From assembly GCA_009760855.2 (NCBI GenBank), contig WPIO01000002.1:1705501-1769500 (forward strand): a stretch of DNA of 64,000 bases. Direction: 5' to 3'. Position numbers and translations under genes: made by a program. Numbering within the stretch: position 1 is the stretch's first letter; each line of letters opens with the position of its first letter. The stretch comes from Cristatella mucedo. Taxonomy: Eukaryota; Bryozoa; Phylactolaemata; Cristatellidae. The notes below the pieces were generated by a model. It made no database searches and was not told the DNA's origin. It was given only the letters and a program-made list of their open reading frames with translations. This document shows, one piece after another, positions 1 through 10,811 of this stretch.

Positions 1-149
1 TAGTGTGGTAGCGAGTATACTTAGCAGGGATTATAATTCTTGGTGGTATTTGGCTTGGTGACTTAACCAAAGCTGTCACGATGTTCTACAGCTAGTGCTT
101 TCCTAATTAAGAGCCTGCAATTATATTAGTCAGCCACAGGTCGGCAGGG

Positions 150-770
150 GATTCAAGCAACACAATTCCACTGAAACTTCTCCAGGTAACTAGCGACATC
201 CTGTGCAGCAATGATGATAGTAATTTCACTGCCCTGGTCCTGCTGGGTCTGTCAGCTGCTTTCAACACTGTTGATCACAATATCCTACTTGAACGATTTC
301 GAACGACGATCAATCTGGCAGACGAACACTGGCATGGATAAAATTGTACTTGTCCGATTGTGTTCAATCTGTGTCGTGTGTTGATCAAGTCTCATCCACC
401 AAACCAGTCTTCTGTGGAGTCCCTCAACGATTCTTGGTCTGCCACTGTTCACCATTTATACTGAACCTCTCGGGAAAATGATAGATCTGCAGAATAGGCT
501 ATCACTTCCATGCTGGCGATACTCAGCTGTATTTATTGTTTAAACCTTCGGAATCAGTTTAGTGGCAGATGAACTGAATGCTTACCTTGCAGACTCTTGA
601 TGTCAGCAAATTTCCTTAAACTAAACGACGATAAAACCGAACTGCTTCTCATAGGACGCCCCAAGCATATTGGTGGAATCAAGACTTTTGCCATTTTAAT
701 TGGATACTTTTGTGTGACCCTCTCCGTGTGCTCGGAATTTAGGTTCCATTTTTGACAACTGCATACATTT
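150..770 (+). mobile_element. Decayed non-LTR retrotransposon RT relic (family B)
   Basis: The plus strand reads, across frame breaks, as part of a non-LTR reverse transcriptase. Around 205-300 it gives the motif LLGLSAAFNTVDHNILL, where the usual form is [13 protein letters not shown], so both motif A aspartates are lost. Around 513-540 AGDTQLYL stands where YADDTQLYL is expected. Around 618-655 it gives LNDDKTELLLIGRP. No intact frame remains. It resembles the relic at 41560-42310. Confidence 0.75.
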
Positions 771-1146
771 TAAAATTTTCCTTAAGGGGGAATGTCAAGA
801 AAATACCTATACAATTTGTCCGACAATAAAATACGTGTTTATGGTACCTTTCGAAAGATAAATATGTTAGAACTGGGATTATGCTCTCAGTTATGCTTGA
901 GAGCTAGTGCACATAAAACTGTGAGATGTAAGTACTTTGCGATTATTTGTCACCGGCTACCGTGGTAAAAGCATAGTTGCTTACGTAGTCGTAACTCTGG
1001 GCTGAGGGTTTTTGGAATATTGATGAATAAAACTTGTGAGATGTTGCTGTGCGGAGAAGCAATTCACTAGCCAAGGTCGAGACCTTAAAAAAGTAGGTAA
1101 AGAACGTGAGCACTTTTACCGGCAGACATATAATCCGTTATCTATG

Positions 1147-1315
1147 AGCCGTGATGGCACACTAGGTAAGGCGGTAGCTTTTCACAACCTTGCTCCCGAG
1201 GTCGTGGGTTCGAATCCTGCGATGGGCGATCCTTTACTGCCTCTGCAAGGGGTGGTAATAGCCGTAAAAGGGTCTTCTGTTGCTATACAAAAGGGGCTGT
1301 TGAATCAGCTAGTAT
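1147..1315 (+). mobile_element. tRNA-derived SINE, type A
   Basis: It has a tRNA-like head with a B-box-like GGTTCGAATCC (about 1208) after an A-box-like segment (ACTAGGTAAGGCGG). The body then passes through TTACTGCCTCTGCAAG and a TGCTATACAA motif, and ends near TTGAATCAGCTAG. The same order of blocks recurs at 12479, 19895, 34683 and 44393 (+) and, inverted, at 18145, 39115 and 61960. The recurrence makes this a dispersed SINE rather than a tRNA gene. Confidence 0.75.
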
Positions 1316-1873
1316 TTTCTTTTTATCGATTTTAATTTTCTAAGGAAATGTGTCAGAAAATAAAAAGAGAAGTTCCTCTTTGGCTGCAGCAGGTTCGATC
1401 ACCCGAGGTCTCAAGCTTCTGCGACAGCATTGTTACTGCTCTCGGGTGTTTCCAGTTCAGGAAATCACCTGGGAACTCAAAACATGAGATCGGTCAGTCT
1501 GGTCATCTGCCGATGCACAGCAGGCTCAGCTGAGGTCGCTCGGTTCAGCTAAGCACTGATGCACCTCGCATATCCAACAAAACCTTGTACCCTTGGTCGT
1601 TGAAAGCCAATAAACAGTTTTGATTGCAAAGTTGCTCTCTAGCAAAATTAAAGACCAATTGCGGTCCTGTGTCTGCCACCATTAACAGGATTCTTAGCAA
1701 GGTAAAATTGGATAGGCATGAGGGCTTTCCATCGTAAAATAAAGACTGTTTTGAAGTATCTTCATTGGCGCCGATTCTTTAACTCTTTTTTTATTAATCA
1801 ATACTGCAACAGTGATTCAAGTCTTAATCTTATTTGACCCTAACACAATATTTTGTTGATACTTTACTTTTAG
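1316..1873. other. No recognised gene; upstream intron of the hydrolase
   Basis: I see no coding or repeat signal I can name. It ends in the splice acceptor (TTTACTTTTAG) of the hydrolase exon at 1874, so at least its right part should be intron. Confidence 0.4.
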
Positions 1874-2020
1874 GCACACCATTTCAATTTAGGTTTGCCA
1901 TGTTCTTTGCTGGATTTAAGAGTCGGAACAAGCCACTTACACATTACTATGATACCCAGAAGCCATTGAGCACACCAGCTCTGTTTGTAATTGGCGAGAC
2001 TGACAAGATCATATCTAAAG
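1874..2020 (+). CDS. OVCA2: FSH1/OVCA2-family serine hydrolase, penultimate exon
   Basis: The exon is bounded by acceptor TTTTAG and donor GTGAGT, and is translated with 2 leading bases and 1 trailing base. It contains AMFFAGFKSRNKP followed by TPALFVIGETDKIIS. In the FSH1/OVCA2 alpha/beta-hydrolase family this block carries the catalytic aspartate (G-D/E-T-D-K/R-I/V-I). The N-terminal half with the nucleophile motif GFSQG is not in the window and presumably lies upstream. Family members are cytosolic esterase-like enzymes of about 220-240 residues; the substrate here is unknown. The phase-1 end fits the next exon at 2866. Confidence 0.8.
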
Positions 2021-2865
2021 GTGAGTGGCTTAGATGCTTCTGTAATTAGATCTGGTTTGGACTTCTGATTGATTTGATGAATGCTTGGTACTAGATGTAT
2101 GTCTGTTATTAATTTATTGTATTTTGTTTGCCTGTGTTAGTTATGTTTTGTCTGTCATGATGTTTTAATGTAAATAGTAATCATTAACTGCTAATTTGAA
2201 GATGGAGTACGATCAAAGGCCATCTGCATTTGATTTTCAAGTTAACACTTTTACGATTATTGCTTGCATTTTACTACACGGTGCTGACCAACGGGTAATA
2301 CCGGAAGCACCTGGAAACCTTTAGTCAATGCAGTTGGTGAGGAGGCATGCATGACTGAATGACAGATGGACAGTGGGGTAGGGGGCCAGGTCATCTACCA
2401 CAGACAGACATTTGTAGAGAATTGTCATCCTATTGCAATATGACGATTTAATAATCGAGTAACCAATGTTACTATTGGCTATGCATAGTTTCTTTGGCTG
2501 AAGGAGTCGTAAAAAAATTTCAAGCAAGAGTGTGCCAATTTCTAATTCTAACAGCAGTGAAAACATGCTACTGCTCGTCAGAAATACCCTTACATCAATT
2601 TTATTTTTGATCTTAATTTACATGTGCTTTGAAATAAGAATTAAAGTTCTAGAATGTGTACTTACAGCAACAGATATATTGATCTTAATGGCTCAGTTAT
2701 GTCAGTGGCTTTGTAGCTGGCATTCAAATGGTTTTTGAAGGGGAAACTTAAATTATTGTACTCCTTAAGTATTTGGATACTCTCCTAATTTTAGGCATTT
2801 TGTTGCTTGAATGAACCGACGTGCATTTTTTCATGCCATTCCATAATAATCAACATTTTTTTTAG
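2021..2865 (+). other. Intron of the serine hydrolase
   Basis: GT-AG intron between the two hydrolase exons (donor GTGAGT, acceptor after a poly-T run ending TTTAG). It contains no recognisable repeat or ORF of note. Confidence 0.75.
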
Positions 2866-3002
2866 AAATGGCTGAGGAGCTTACACTTGTTTTCAAAAAT
2901 CACCAGATCTTATACCATCCAGGCGGTCACTTCGTGCCTTGCCAGCCTGCACAAAAGCAGGCATATGTCGAATTTCTAGACAAGTTCATAACTGTCAAAT
3001 AA
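2866..3002 (+). CDS. OVCA2: FSH1/OVCA2-family serine hydrolase, last exon
   Basis: It starts after TTTTTTTTAG and continues in phase from 2020 to give EMAEELTLVFKN, then LYHPGGHFVPCQPAQ, and ends VKTAA-type with TAA at 3000-3002 (final residues DKFITVK). The HPGGHFVP block holds the catalytic histidine in the FSH1/OVCA2 family. Both the aspartate and the histidine of the triad are therefore preserved, and the gene looks functional over the visible part. An AATAAA overlaps the stop codon at 2998. The gene is convergent with the minus-strand ankyrin gene, whose stop lies at 3142, only 139 bp away. Confidence 0.82.
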
Positions 3003-3141
3003 AGTGTAATCTTAGTGCCAATGCCTGTTTCAAAATAGGTGTAAGAATAAGACATCTGCTTTGACGAGACTTGTGAGGATTAGTGCCTAAGTAAAGGTTA
3101 AGCGTTTTATGAAGCATTTGTACAATTTCAAAGCATGGCTT

Positions 3142-3415
3142 TTATCGAAGACAGTTATAGCCACATAAATCACAGAGAAGAACATGTTCTTGACAAAAGC
3201 TCTCATTCATGAAGGCGAATTTGTGGCATTCCTCCGATGTTGGTCGTTTATCATTCTCCCGAAGTCTGGTGAACAGATGTGCTTCCGCGAGTTCTGCAGA
3301 TGTGACTTCAGAGGCGTTTGCAAGCCCAATCGGACGGTCATCGGAGTTCCTGGCCTGGTACTGCATGTCCTGCTGTTTTTAGTATCATTGAGTAGCGCTG
3401 CAACTTCCACGTGGC
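3142..3415 (-). CDS. Ankyrin-repeat protein, last exon, with a probable 1-base frameshift
   Basis: The acceptor TCATCTAG precedes GCCACG. Joined to the exon ending at 4737, the phase gives INAGHVEVAALLND, a canonical ankyrin helix-turn-helix. The frame then leaves the ankyrin pattern. Adding one base at the T run 3376-3380 (A run on the coding strand) would restore QARNSDDRPIGLANAS and a frame open to a stop at 3142, ending LCGYNCLR. As sequenced, the frame instead stops at 3207. It could be a sequencing error in a homopolymer or a real lesion. Repeat phasing makes the ankyrin assignment firm; the exact C-terminus is not. Confidence 0.65.
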
Positions 3416-4736
3416 CTAGATGAAGGATACCAAAACAGTTTCCTGAACTGGAACATTTGCAACTTGAGGCATCTAGGGTTGAACCTGGTCATTCAACAAG
3501 CCCGATAGTTCGAAAGCAAGCCAGTGGACCAGGAAAGGATCCACCATCAATCATTGGAAAGGCATTGCGGGGTCAGTGCATAGAACGTGCATCAAATGCA
3601 CCACCAGCGGCTGCCATGACACATTTTAGGATCGGCATCTGCAGCTGCTGCAGGACGCCTCAGCAGCTGCAGCAAGCGAGGGGCAGGGGGCAGCGTGCCG
3701 GATGCTGCCCTTTCCGACGCCAGAATTTCAATGCCTGCTACATGCCTGTTGTTTTGCTGTACTGCCTGTAAAAAGCCTTTCGAATAGCCGAAGGCTGTTA
3801 ACAGTTCGGCACCACCCAGAACTGCCTTGGTCCCCATATTTTGCCAAAATGAAGCAGACACTTCGCTACTGCTGCTGTCGGTGCTGCTGCCGCGAGGCAG
3901 CATTTTCTTACACAGATTTGGCTGAGCCTTCGAGCAGATCAAGCCGACATGTTTAGATTCGAGTTGAGTACAATGATACTCTTGCTTGCACGACTAGGTA
4001 AGAGTGCTTAGGCCTACAGTGGCTGACGACTATAGTGAAAATGCAGCCTATTGAATAAGCTGATTGCACCAGAACAGGCGACAGCTGCCTACACTCACAT
4101 GCGGTTACTTACGGTAGTAGTATCAGGTAAGAGCAGTCCAATAAAATAGCAAAGAAAGCCTACTGCTTCCAGCGAAGGCCAACTTGAATTGTAATTTGAA
4201 ATTGGCCGCTAGTGCTGAAGAAACTACGGGCACTGGCCTAGCCTGCCGAAAGCTGCTAGCTAGCGCTGCCGATTGCTGTGCCAACTCATTGTTGGGCGAT
4301 ATGGGCCGAATGAATTTATAAGCATGCTTTCCCACTGACCTGCAATCTGTAATCAAACCTTCACTGATCTTCATCGCCTGCAATCTGGATGCCGTTTTTC
4401 ATCCCATTTGGTCCGGCCCACTTACAAGTATGAGTATAGCAAGAGAGAAAGACGCATCCAGGATTGCTTAACTTATTGCCGAGGGCATGCACTGCTCGAG
4501 GCCAGCCAATCCTTGTGATCTGAAGGCATGGTCTTTTTAGGGTGGTTTGTAGGACCCGCAGGCATACACGAACCCTTTGGTTAGCCCGTGACGGGGCCGT
4601 AAAGCACGTCATAAACCGTAGGCGGCAGCTCCGTTCTGATGCAGGGTAGGGATACTAGCAGGCGCAGTAGGGGAGCACTCGAAACTGGTGCGACCAATCA
4701 AATTTGCCAACACCCAGTAGCTAATCTTGCACTGAC
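3416..4736 (-). other. Intron of the ankyrin gene
   Basis: It lies between donor GTCAGT (4736 downward) and acceptor CTAG (3416). Exon phases on either side match directly, so no further exon is needed inside. Several open frames here on both strands show no family resemblance and I treat them as chance. Confidence 0.6.
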
Positions 4737-4799
4737 CTGCGTTGATGGCTGTGTCCATTGGCCGTACGCCTATGTGGTTCTCGGCTCGTGGATCTGCCC
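4737..4799 (-). CDS. Ankyrin-repeat protein, internal exon
   Basis: 63 bases between acceptor TTTATCGTAG and donor GTCAGT. It starts with 2 bases and ends with 1. Joined to the exon ending at 5187 it gives LLDRGADPRAENHIGV and then RPMDTAINAG, which matches the ankyrin consensus (GADxxxxxxxGxTPLxxAxxxG). Matching intron phases (phase 1 after the Gly) support a genuine exon. Confidence 0.8.
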
Positions 4800-4902
4800 C
4801 TACGATAAACACCGAGTTGGTAACCAGTTGATTGGCTCGCAATCTCTATCGGAGACACGTGTCAGCAAGCAAGGTATAAGCTTGGATGCAGACGGGATGC
4901 TA

Positions 4903-4905
<3 letters not shown>

Positions 4906-4982
<77 letters not shown>
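4906..4982. repeat. (TG)n microsatellite
   Basis: About 38 uninterrupted TG units inside an intron of the ankyrin gene. The all-Cys-Val or Thr-His frames it opens are not coding. Confidence 0.95.
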
Positions 4983-4986
<4 letters not shown>

Positions 4987-5186
4987 AACTCGCGAGGTAC
5001 AAGATAACGAATAGCGTCCTTGTATGGGAGTCCACAAGGGGCATCATAATATTAAAAGGAGCTAGTTTGATCAGCCTCGAACAAGCACAGCCTGAGCGAA
5101 AGCCTCATCGATGGTCACCGAAGTGACATTGGCTAGCAACCGTCGATCGGCCATTGCAAAGACGACTCGTTCGAGGAGCTACTTAC

Positions 5187-5285
5187 CGCGATCGAGCAGA
5201 AACCTGACGAGATGCCAACTACCTTTGGCAGCAGCCCGGTGGAGAGGTGTGAAGCCCTTGTGGTTTTGCGAGTTTATGCAGCAGC
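5187..5285 (-). CDS. Ankyrin-repeat protein, internal exon
   Basis: Acceptor CTCTTTTTGCAG, donor GTAAGT. It translates through NHKGFTPLHRAAAKGSWH and LVRFLLDRG, a textbook ankyrin repeat with the TPLH tetrapeptide. It is in phase with both neighbours. Ankyrin repeats bind protein partners; nothing here identifies the partner. Confidence 0.88.
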
Positions 5286-5382
5286 CTGCAAAAAGAGACA
5301 GGGGGACAGAGGTTCCAGGCTTGCCCGTCGCAAGCAGGCGTTTATGCTTGTCGGGTTGAGTCATGTTCAGTCAAGCTCGTAC

Positions 5383-5499
5383 CGGCTCGAAGTAGATCGT
5401 CGAGTACACCAAAGTTACGTGAGCCACTGTTCGCAACACCATAAGTGGCTAGATATATGGCTGTGTTACCGTCGGCATCTTCAACGCTCACATCAGCAC
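5383..5499 (-). CDS. Ankyrin-repeat protein, internal exon
   Basis: Acceptor GCTATTTGCAG, donor GTACGA. It contains GADVSVEDADGNTAIYLATY followed by FGVLDDLLRAG. The GADVxxxDxxGNTAxxLA pattern is ankyrin. The 117-base length and phase 1/phase 1 ends fit the exon at 5187-5285, giving LLRAGCCINSQN across the junction. Confidence 0.85.
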
Positions 5500-5621
5500 C
5501 TGCAAATAGCACGGGCTGATAGAATGGGTAGAGAGTAAAAAAATATGCCCAGATTATGTACACTGATAATAGACGTAAAGACAAATGGTGGTCATGAGGG
5601 GGGTGGGTGGGGTGATCTTAC

Positions 5622-5791
5622 GAAATAGCCCGAGTTCACAGCATACAGCAAACGGGCGAGATATGGTAGAGCCTGCTGCTACGGGCGACCGCCGGCTAAG
5701 AAGGTCGTCCAGGGCCTCCAGCTCCTCAACCACCCCCTTCCCGAAGTCTCCATGTCTCTCTCGAAACAGCAATAGCTCGACTGCCATGCCA
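5622..5791 (-). CDS. Ankyrin-repeat protein, internal exon (5' edge uncertain)
   Basis: Open frame ending at donor GTAAGA with MAVELLLFRERHGDF and EELEALDDLLSRRSP, then STISRPFAVCCELGLF. The helices resemble degenerate ankyrin repeats. A weak acceptor (ACTAAG) lies at 5792. The junction to 5499 leaves a repeat about nine residues short (ELGLF then ADVSVED), so a small exon may be missing or the repeat is irregular. The ATG at 5787 could be an internal Met or an alternative start. Confidence 0.55.
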
Positions 5792-5792
5792 A

Positions 5793-6452
5793 CTTAGTTG
5801 TTCATCCCGAGAGGAACATCTTGCCAATGTATTTGAATGTATCTTATGTCTTCATTCGTGTGCTTTGATTCGCAGGGCACACATAACGCTGGCACAGGAC
5901 CAACGCTAACAATTTATTCTACTACTCACAGAGCAGAAGGAGCAAGACTTCCCTCGCCCCTCTCTCCCATTCGAGTCTCCTCTCCTCGACCACGGCTGTG
6001 CATTCGCCAACCCCGATGGTGAATTCACCATCTGTTCACCAGCGGGTTATCGGCCGCCTGTGTCAACGCTTCATTAGAAGCAGACCATAGCTGTGCACAG
6101 GCCCCTCTCGACGATGCTCCCAACAGCTGTTTCGGAAAGGAGCGGTACCGACACGCATATAATCAAACCACAATTCGAAGAGCCTCAAAATTCACAGTGT
6201 TAGTTGGGGAGTTTGACTCTACCTAAATTCACCAAACTAGTGCCTTCACTGGAAGATGGGTTTGTAACTAGCCAGAGACATGCTCTCATGTAGGTAAGTG
6301 ACCCAGCAATTGATCGGCGTTGCCCTTTTGCAGCTTTTCTCGGCTCCTCCTATAGTAGTGCTGCTCAGTCGGCACCTCGTTGCTACTATGCATGCTACCA
6401 CTGCCGGTCTCCCGGTCACCCTGATTTTTCAGTACCACAAATGACCCTGCGG
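5793..6452. other. Intron of the ankyrin gene, with a possible unassigned exon
   Basis: A minus-strand open frame at 6286-6464 follows a plausible acceptor (TTTCCGCAG at about 6450) and reads GSFVVLKNQGDRETG. I cannot connect it by family resemblance, so I do not call it. The rest shows nothing recognisable. Confidence 0.3.
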
Positions 6453-6898
6453 AAATTTCTGTAAATCTGAAAACTTGAATTGCTGGAAAGTCACACAAGA
6501 CTCCCAAATTTCGCATTTTCTGCATGTGCTTCGGATTTTTTATCTGAGGAACATCAGCATAGGGTGTGAAATTGGCTTTTTATGAGACACAACAAGGCAG
6601 AAAAGGCGTCTCAACATAAGAGCTGTTTGATCTTGGTGAATTCCTTGATCTGCCCGTGGCCATTTTTGTCACATCAAATTTCTGTAAATCTGAAAACTTG
6701 AATTGCTGGAAAGTCACACAAGACTCCCAAATTTCGCATTTTCTGCATGTGCTTCGGATTTTTTATCTGAGGAACATCAGCATAGGGTGTGAAATTGGCT
6801 TTTTATGAGACACAACAAGGCAGAAAAGGCGTCTCAACATAAGAGCTGTTTGATCTTGGTGAATTCCTTGATCTGCCCGTGGCCATTTTTGTCACATC
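6453..6898. repeat. Perfect 223-bp tandem duplication
   Basis: Units 6453-6675 and 6676-6898 appear identical on reading base by base, beginning AAATTTCTGTAAATCTG and ending GTCACATC. A third partial start (AAATT) follows. The absence of differences implies a very recent event or an assembly artefact. Confidence 0.9.
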
Positions 6899-6998
6899 AA
6901 ATTAAGAATCAAATTTAGCCTAAAATGCACTGGTAAACGTTAAACAGTGATACATTTTTAAATTTGGTGCGATGATAAACCTCAAACTATTCAGAATG

Positions 6999-8300
6999 TT
7001 AAGGGGGAATGTCTTGTATGGCCAAGGGGGTTTGGAGTTATGCCCCCACCCTTTATAGGAATTATCTTCCTCACAGAATTTTTTTTAATTTCTCAAATGC
7101 TAATGGAACAATCGGCATGCAAATTATCACAAACAACTAGAGCAACATTATCTATCTTTTGATGTAACCATAGCTGTTGTGATGACCTGTAAAAGTCAAG
7201 GTCATGTTTTTCCTTGTTAAAACAATGGCTTTTTGGGCAAAATCAACAGATTCAATACCCCCACACTGTATAAATATGCTAATGACCTCGAAAGATGCAG
7301 TTTGCATGAACCTAGAACATCAAGTTCAAAGACTTTGGGGACATGTCTCCAGCTGTACTTACGACACTGACAGTTATGACAACCTGGCAGCTCTTAGAAC
7401 TGGTCAAGGTCAGCATATATTCCAAATTTCACGTCGCTGTATTGCAAATTTACCATTCTGTAGAATTTAATCACTCCGAAGAAATTCTTGGGAAAACACT
7501 CTTGAAGACAGCTATTGATTTAAAGCATGCACACGATGAACAGAAAGCCCGAGTCGCTCGGTTTACCAACATGCAACTTGGAAGTACACACCAAGGAGTA
7601 TATACCTCAAGTTTCACGTTGATGAGATACATATTAGCATAAGTGTGATATTTGCTTGGCACATGTTATGACAAAACATGTTGAAGCTATCTACTAATGT
7701 CCAATATGCAAATTAGACAGCTAAAATGATGTATGCATGGAAGCAATCATAAATTCCAAATTTCAAGTTGATCGGATGACTATTTTAGAAGATATGGCTA
7801 TAGCAAGATACCAAGGGCTGGCATTTGACTCGGTCGTGTAGGAGTAACTGAGAACCCCAAGCTATAGAAATACGCCAATGCAATGCAACGCTATGCATTG
7901 CACAAACAATTCGATAAATAGATAAGACAGATCTTAGGAATAAGTAAACTTTACAGGGCTCTTATGTAGCATCAACATAACGTATGTGGTAGACACATCT
8001 ACAAACCTTTTTGGATGAGCAATCGAACAAGCTTCTGGTTAGCACTCATGCAAGCACACTAAAACGATTAAATGCAAATTATCACATATATCTGCAGATT
8101 TAAAAGCTTCTCGAAAAGTTATTAAACATATACTGCACATGTGAAATCCTGCAAATAAACATGCACATTTAGCTCACTGATTGGCGCAAAATGATTTAGC
8201 ACAATGTATGAAGTTATAATCTGAATACAGGTAAGTACCCTACTGTGAGGTTAAGGACACTAAAAGCTCGAAGGGAGTATCCTCTCTGAGAATTAAGCAG
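6999..8300. repeat. Degenerate repeat-rich stretch with CCAAATTTCA motifs
   Basis: Phrases such as TCCAAATTTCACGT (about 7420), TCAAGTTTCACGTTGAT (about 7608) and TTCCAAATTTCAAGTTGAT (about 7754) recur about every 150-190 bases, along with AAGGTCATG/GACCT words. This suggests an old tandem or dispersed repeat. The left edge carries TTAAGGGGGAATGTC, also found at 782-796. I see no coding frame. Confidence 0.35.
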
Positions 8301-10364
8301 CACAACCCAAAAGGCGGCTTGGGAGAAACTTGTTGTGCATTACAAGAAAAGTTTCCTTAAAACAATTAATCATACACTTAATTTGCTGCTGCAATGTCCA
8401 TCAAGAAAGTTGCCAAGAATACACTAAAATATGATGCAAGGGATTGAACAACGACGATGTCTCTATCAGAACATCTTTCCTACATGCATACATATCAGAG
8501 GAATTAAAGACAGGTGCAAGCGTGAATTGAAGTGCCAGTGCACTAAAAAAAGGTGGCCGATGAATGGCAGTTATTAGGACTTACTAGAAGGCTTGCTCGT
8601 GCCGACGGCACAATAAAACACTAAATAAAATACACAATAAAAAACACAATAAACCGGAACTGGGAAGCAATTCTTGCACTGAATAAGCTATGGAAAGATG
8701 CAGGAAGGCATAGCAGCTCGTAGCTTTATTAGCCAGAGCAAGAAATGCAAAGTTCTGTAGTTTACAGCTAGCACTGGGCCTCGAACACTCTTCAGTGGGT
8801 AACTTTCGGCGTCGTCCTTAAGCTTACTGCTCATTGAAATATGATTAAAAATATGTAGCAAAGCCGATGGCAAGATTTACAGAGAGCACTAAGCATCCAT
8901 ATGGGATGTAGCAGAGCTATAAAAAAGGAGAAAAGTAAAGGTTTCCTCCTCGAAAAATTGAAATAGAAAACTCCTGAATAGGAGGAAAGAGCCGAGCCGA
9001 ATTATCTAGAGCTTCGGCTTCTAACGAATCTCTGTTGAAAGATTCTTTCGAGGGACAAGAAAAAGCTTCTTCCGGCCATGTTCAAAACTAGCCAGCTAGG
9101 TTAACTTAATACATACAGCTAGTGGTTTGCCTTATGGATCCACACGATGACAGGTTTGGATCAGGGTTGCCACCTGTACACGGTGGTTGTAGAAGCAAAC
9201 CAACACAGCCATGGCAATAAGTTTGTCCACGTTCATCTATAGAAGACCCAACATTTAAATCTAGCTCTCAGAGCAGGAGCATAATTTTTGTAGCTTATAT
9301 ATTTTTCAGCACGCTTGAACTTTGAAGAGAGCTGTATCAACCAGAGCTGTTTCAACATATATAAGCCTGATGCCAGTCTATTAACCAGGAGACTCTTACA
9401 TCTGGGTCTATCATATATTGTGCAAGACATTAGTTAGTATAAATTGGTAGCAAGTATACAGTAAATAATTAAACATCGAAGGTGAAAGCAGGCCTGACAG
9501 CCGGACCATATGGCCTACTAGCGATAGCCTGAAAAATGCTGGGGTAAATGAACCGAAACTTAATCATGCCAACTGAACTTTCCACACGGTGTTGCAAGAA
9601 AGATAGTGCATGGTGAATGAAATAATTGCCAAAGGAAACACGATCGAAGGTTAATGGTAGCGTGCTCAATAAACAACAAGAATAACAAGTATATTGTTTA
9701 GGTTCGTCAAAAGATTCAATTGATAAATCTCACTCTCACAGCAGCAGTCGTAATATATTGCCTTTCCTACCATACTTCGGAGGTTTACTTTTGAAAATGC
9801 TAAGAAACATTACCTATGTGCCAGCTGCCTATCTCTGGCTCCTAGAACATGGCCTACTACATATTTTTATCTGGTGAGCATCAAAGCTTCAACATATTCA
9901 TCAACGACAACCCAGCTCAATGTTTTAACTGCTATACTTCCACCTAATGGGCTATCTAAAATATAATGCCAGCCGCAAATGGAAATTATAACCATATTCT
10001 TTGAGAATGTATCGAAGAAGTTAAAGGGGTAAAATAAAGATACATTCGAACCCTTGAGCAAAATATGTGCAAACAGAGCCAGTAGACTATGGAACGAATA
10101 TTTTATTCTTGTGAGACAAGGGAAAGTAAATATGAAGCACAAAGTCCAAATACATCTACTAGGCCTTTGGAGACAAATGGGTACCCTCTGAACCCGATAA
10201 AGCACACTCCCCACAATTCTTATGAAGCTAAGAATTTAAAATAATTAATATAGTGCAAGAAAAATCAGTCATTAGACAATTAAATGCCGATATATACTAA
10301 AACCGTCTTTGAAATCACCGATACTCCCTACCTACGTGGATTTCCATCACAAATTCACACTGAC
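8301..10364. other. Probable ankyrin-gene intron, no certain feature
   Basis: AT-rich sequence with several minus-strand acceptor-like sites (for example TTTTTCAG near 9533 and TATATTTTAG near 9961). The reading frames after them stop quickly or match no known repeat. At least one ankyrin exon should lie between 10365 and 5791, because the phases of those two exons do not fit directly. Confidence 0.3.
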
Positions 10365-10465
10365 CTGAAGCACTGTCAGTCCAGATGACGGACAGGCTCG
10401 ATTTACATCGAAGCCAGCAGCATCAACGAACTTGATTAGTTTGTCGCAATCTTCCTCACTAAAAG
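10365..10465 (-). CDS. Ankyrin-like protein, second exon
   Basis: Acceptor GGTAG, donor GTCAGT. Translated in phase from the exon at 10766 it reads AFSEEDCDKLIKFVDAAGFD then VNRACPSSGLTVLQ. The pattern (helix, then GFDVN...GLTVLQ) matches a first, slightly irregular ankyrin repeat. Assignment to the same gene as the exons at 3142-5791 rests on strand, order and repeat type, and is inference. Confidence 0.6.
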
Positions 10466-10765
10466 CTACCTAAAAAAATGTGTTTACTCACTTTTGCTAC
10501 AGCGAAGACGACAATTGCAGTGAATTATATATAGTTTCGATACATTGCAGCGAAACGAAAATGTCATGCACACGAAACATGCCTTCGCTAAGTCGAACAC
10601 ACGCTGTGAAAGCACATCGCTGTGAAACTGCGTTGCTGACGTGGCCTCGGGCGAACTCGGGTGTCTAGCTGAAAGCAAAACATATCCTATGACAAGCGAG
10701 CCAGTTTTAGGCAATGCATTCTCGCCGGTTGCTAAGCGGAAGCTGTACACCCGCTATCGACTCAC

Positions 10766-10811
10766 CTTTGCAAAGCAGGTGCGCAGCAAGCGCAATAAGA
10801 ACGCCGATCAT
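10766..10811 (-). CDS. First coding exon of the ankyrin-like protein (signal-peptide-like)
   Basis: An ATG at 10811 opens MIGVLIALAAHLLCK, a short N-terminus with a hydrophobic core (VLIALAAHLL) like a signal peptide or signal anchor. It ends at a consensus donor GTGAGT with phase 1, which fits the exon at 10465. It sits at the edge of a GC-richer region, as expected of a first exon. A secreted or membrane-anchored ankyrin protein would be unusual. In-frame sequence upstream is also open, so the start is not certain. Confidence 0.5.

Noticed and set aside
1200-1235. tRNA gene (B box GGTTCGAATCC)
   Set aside because: No cloverleaf with paired acceptor stem could be drawn, and the same sequence with the same 3' body recurs many times, so it is a SINE head.
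4639-5126. Cys-Val and Thr-His rich frames
   Set aside because: They come from the (TG)n tract, which sits in an ankyrin-gene intron.
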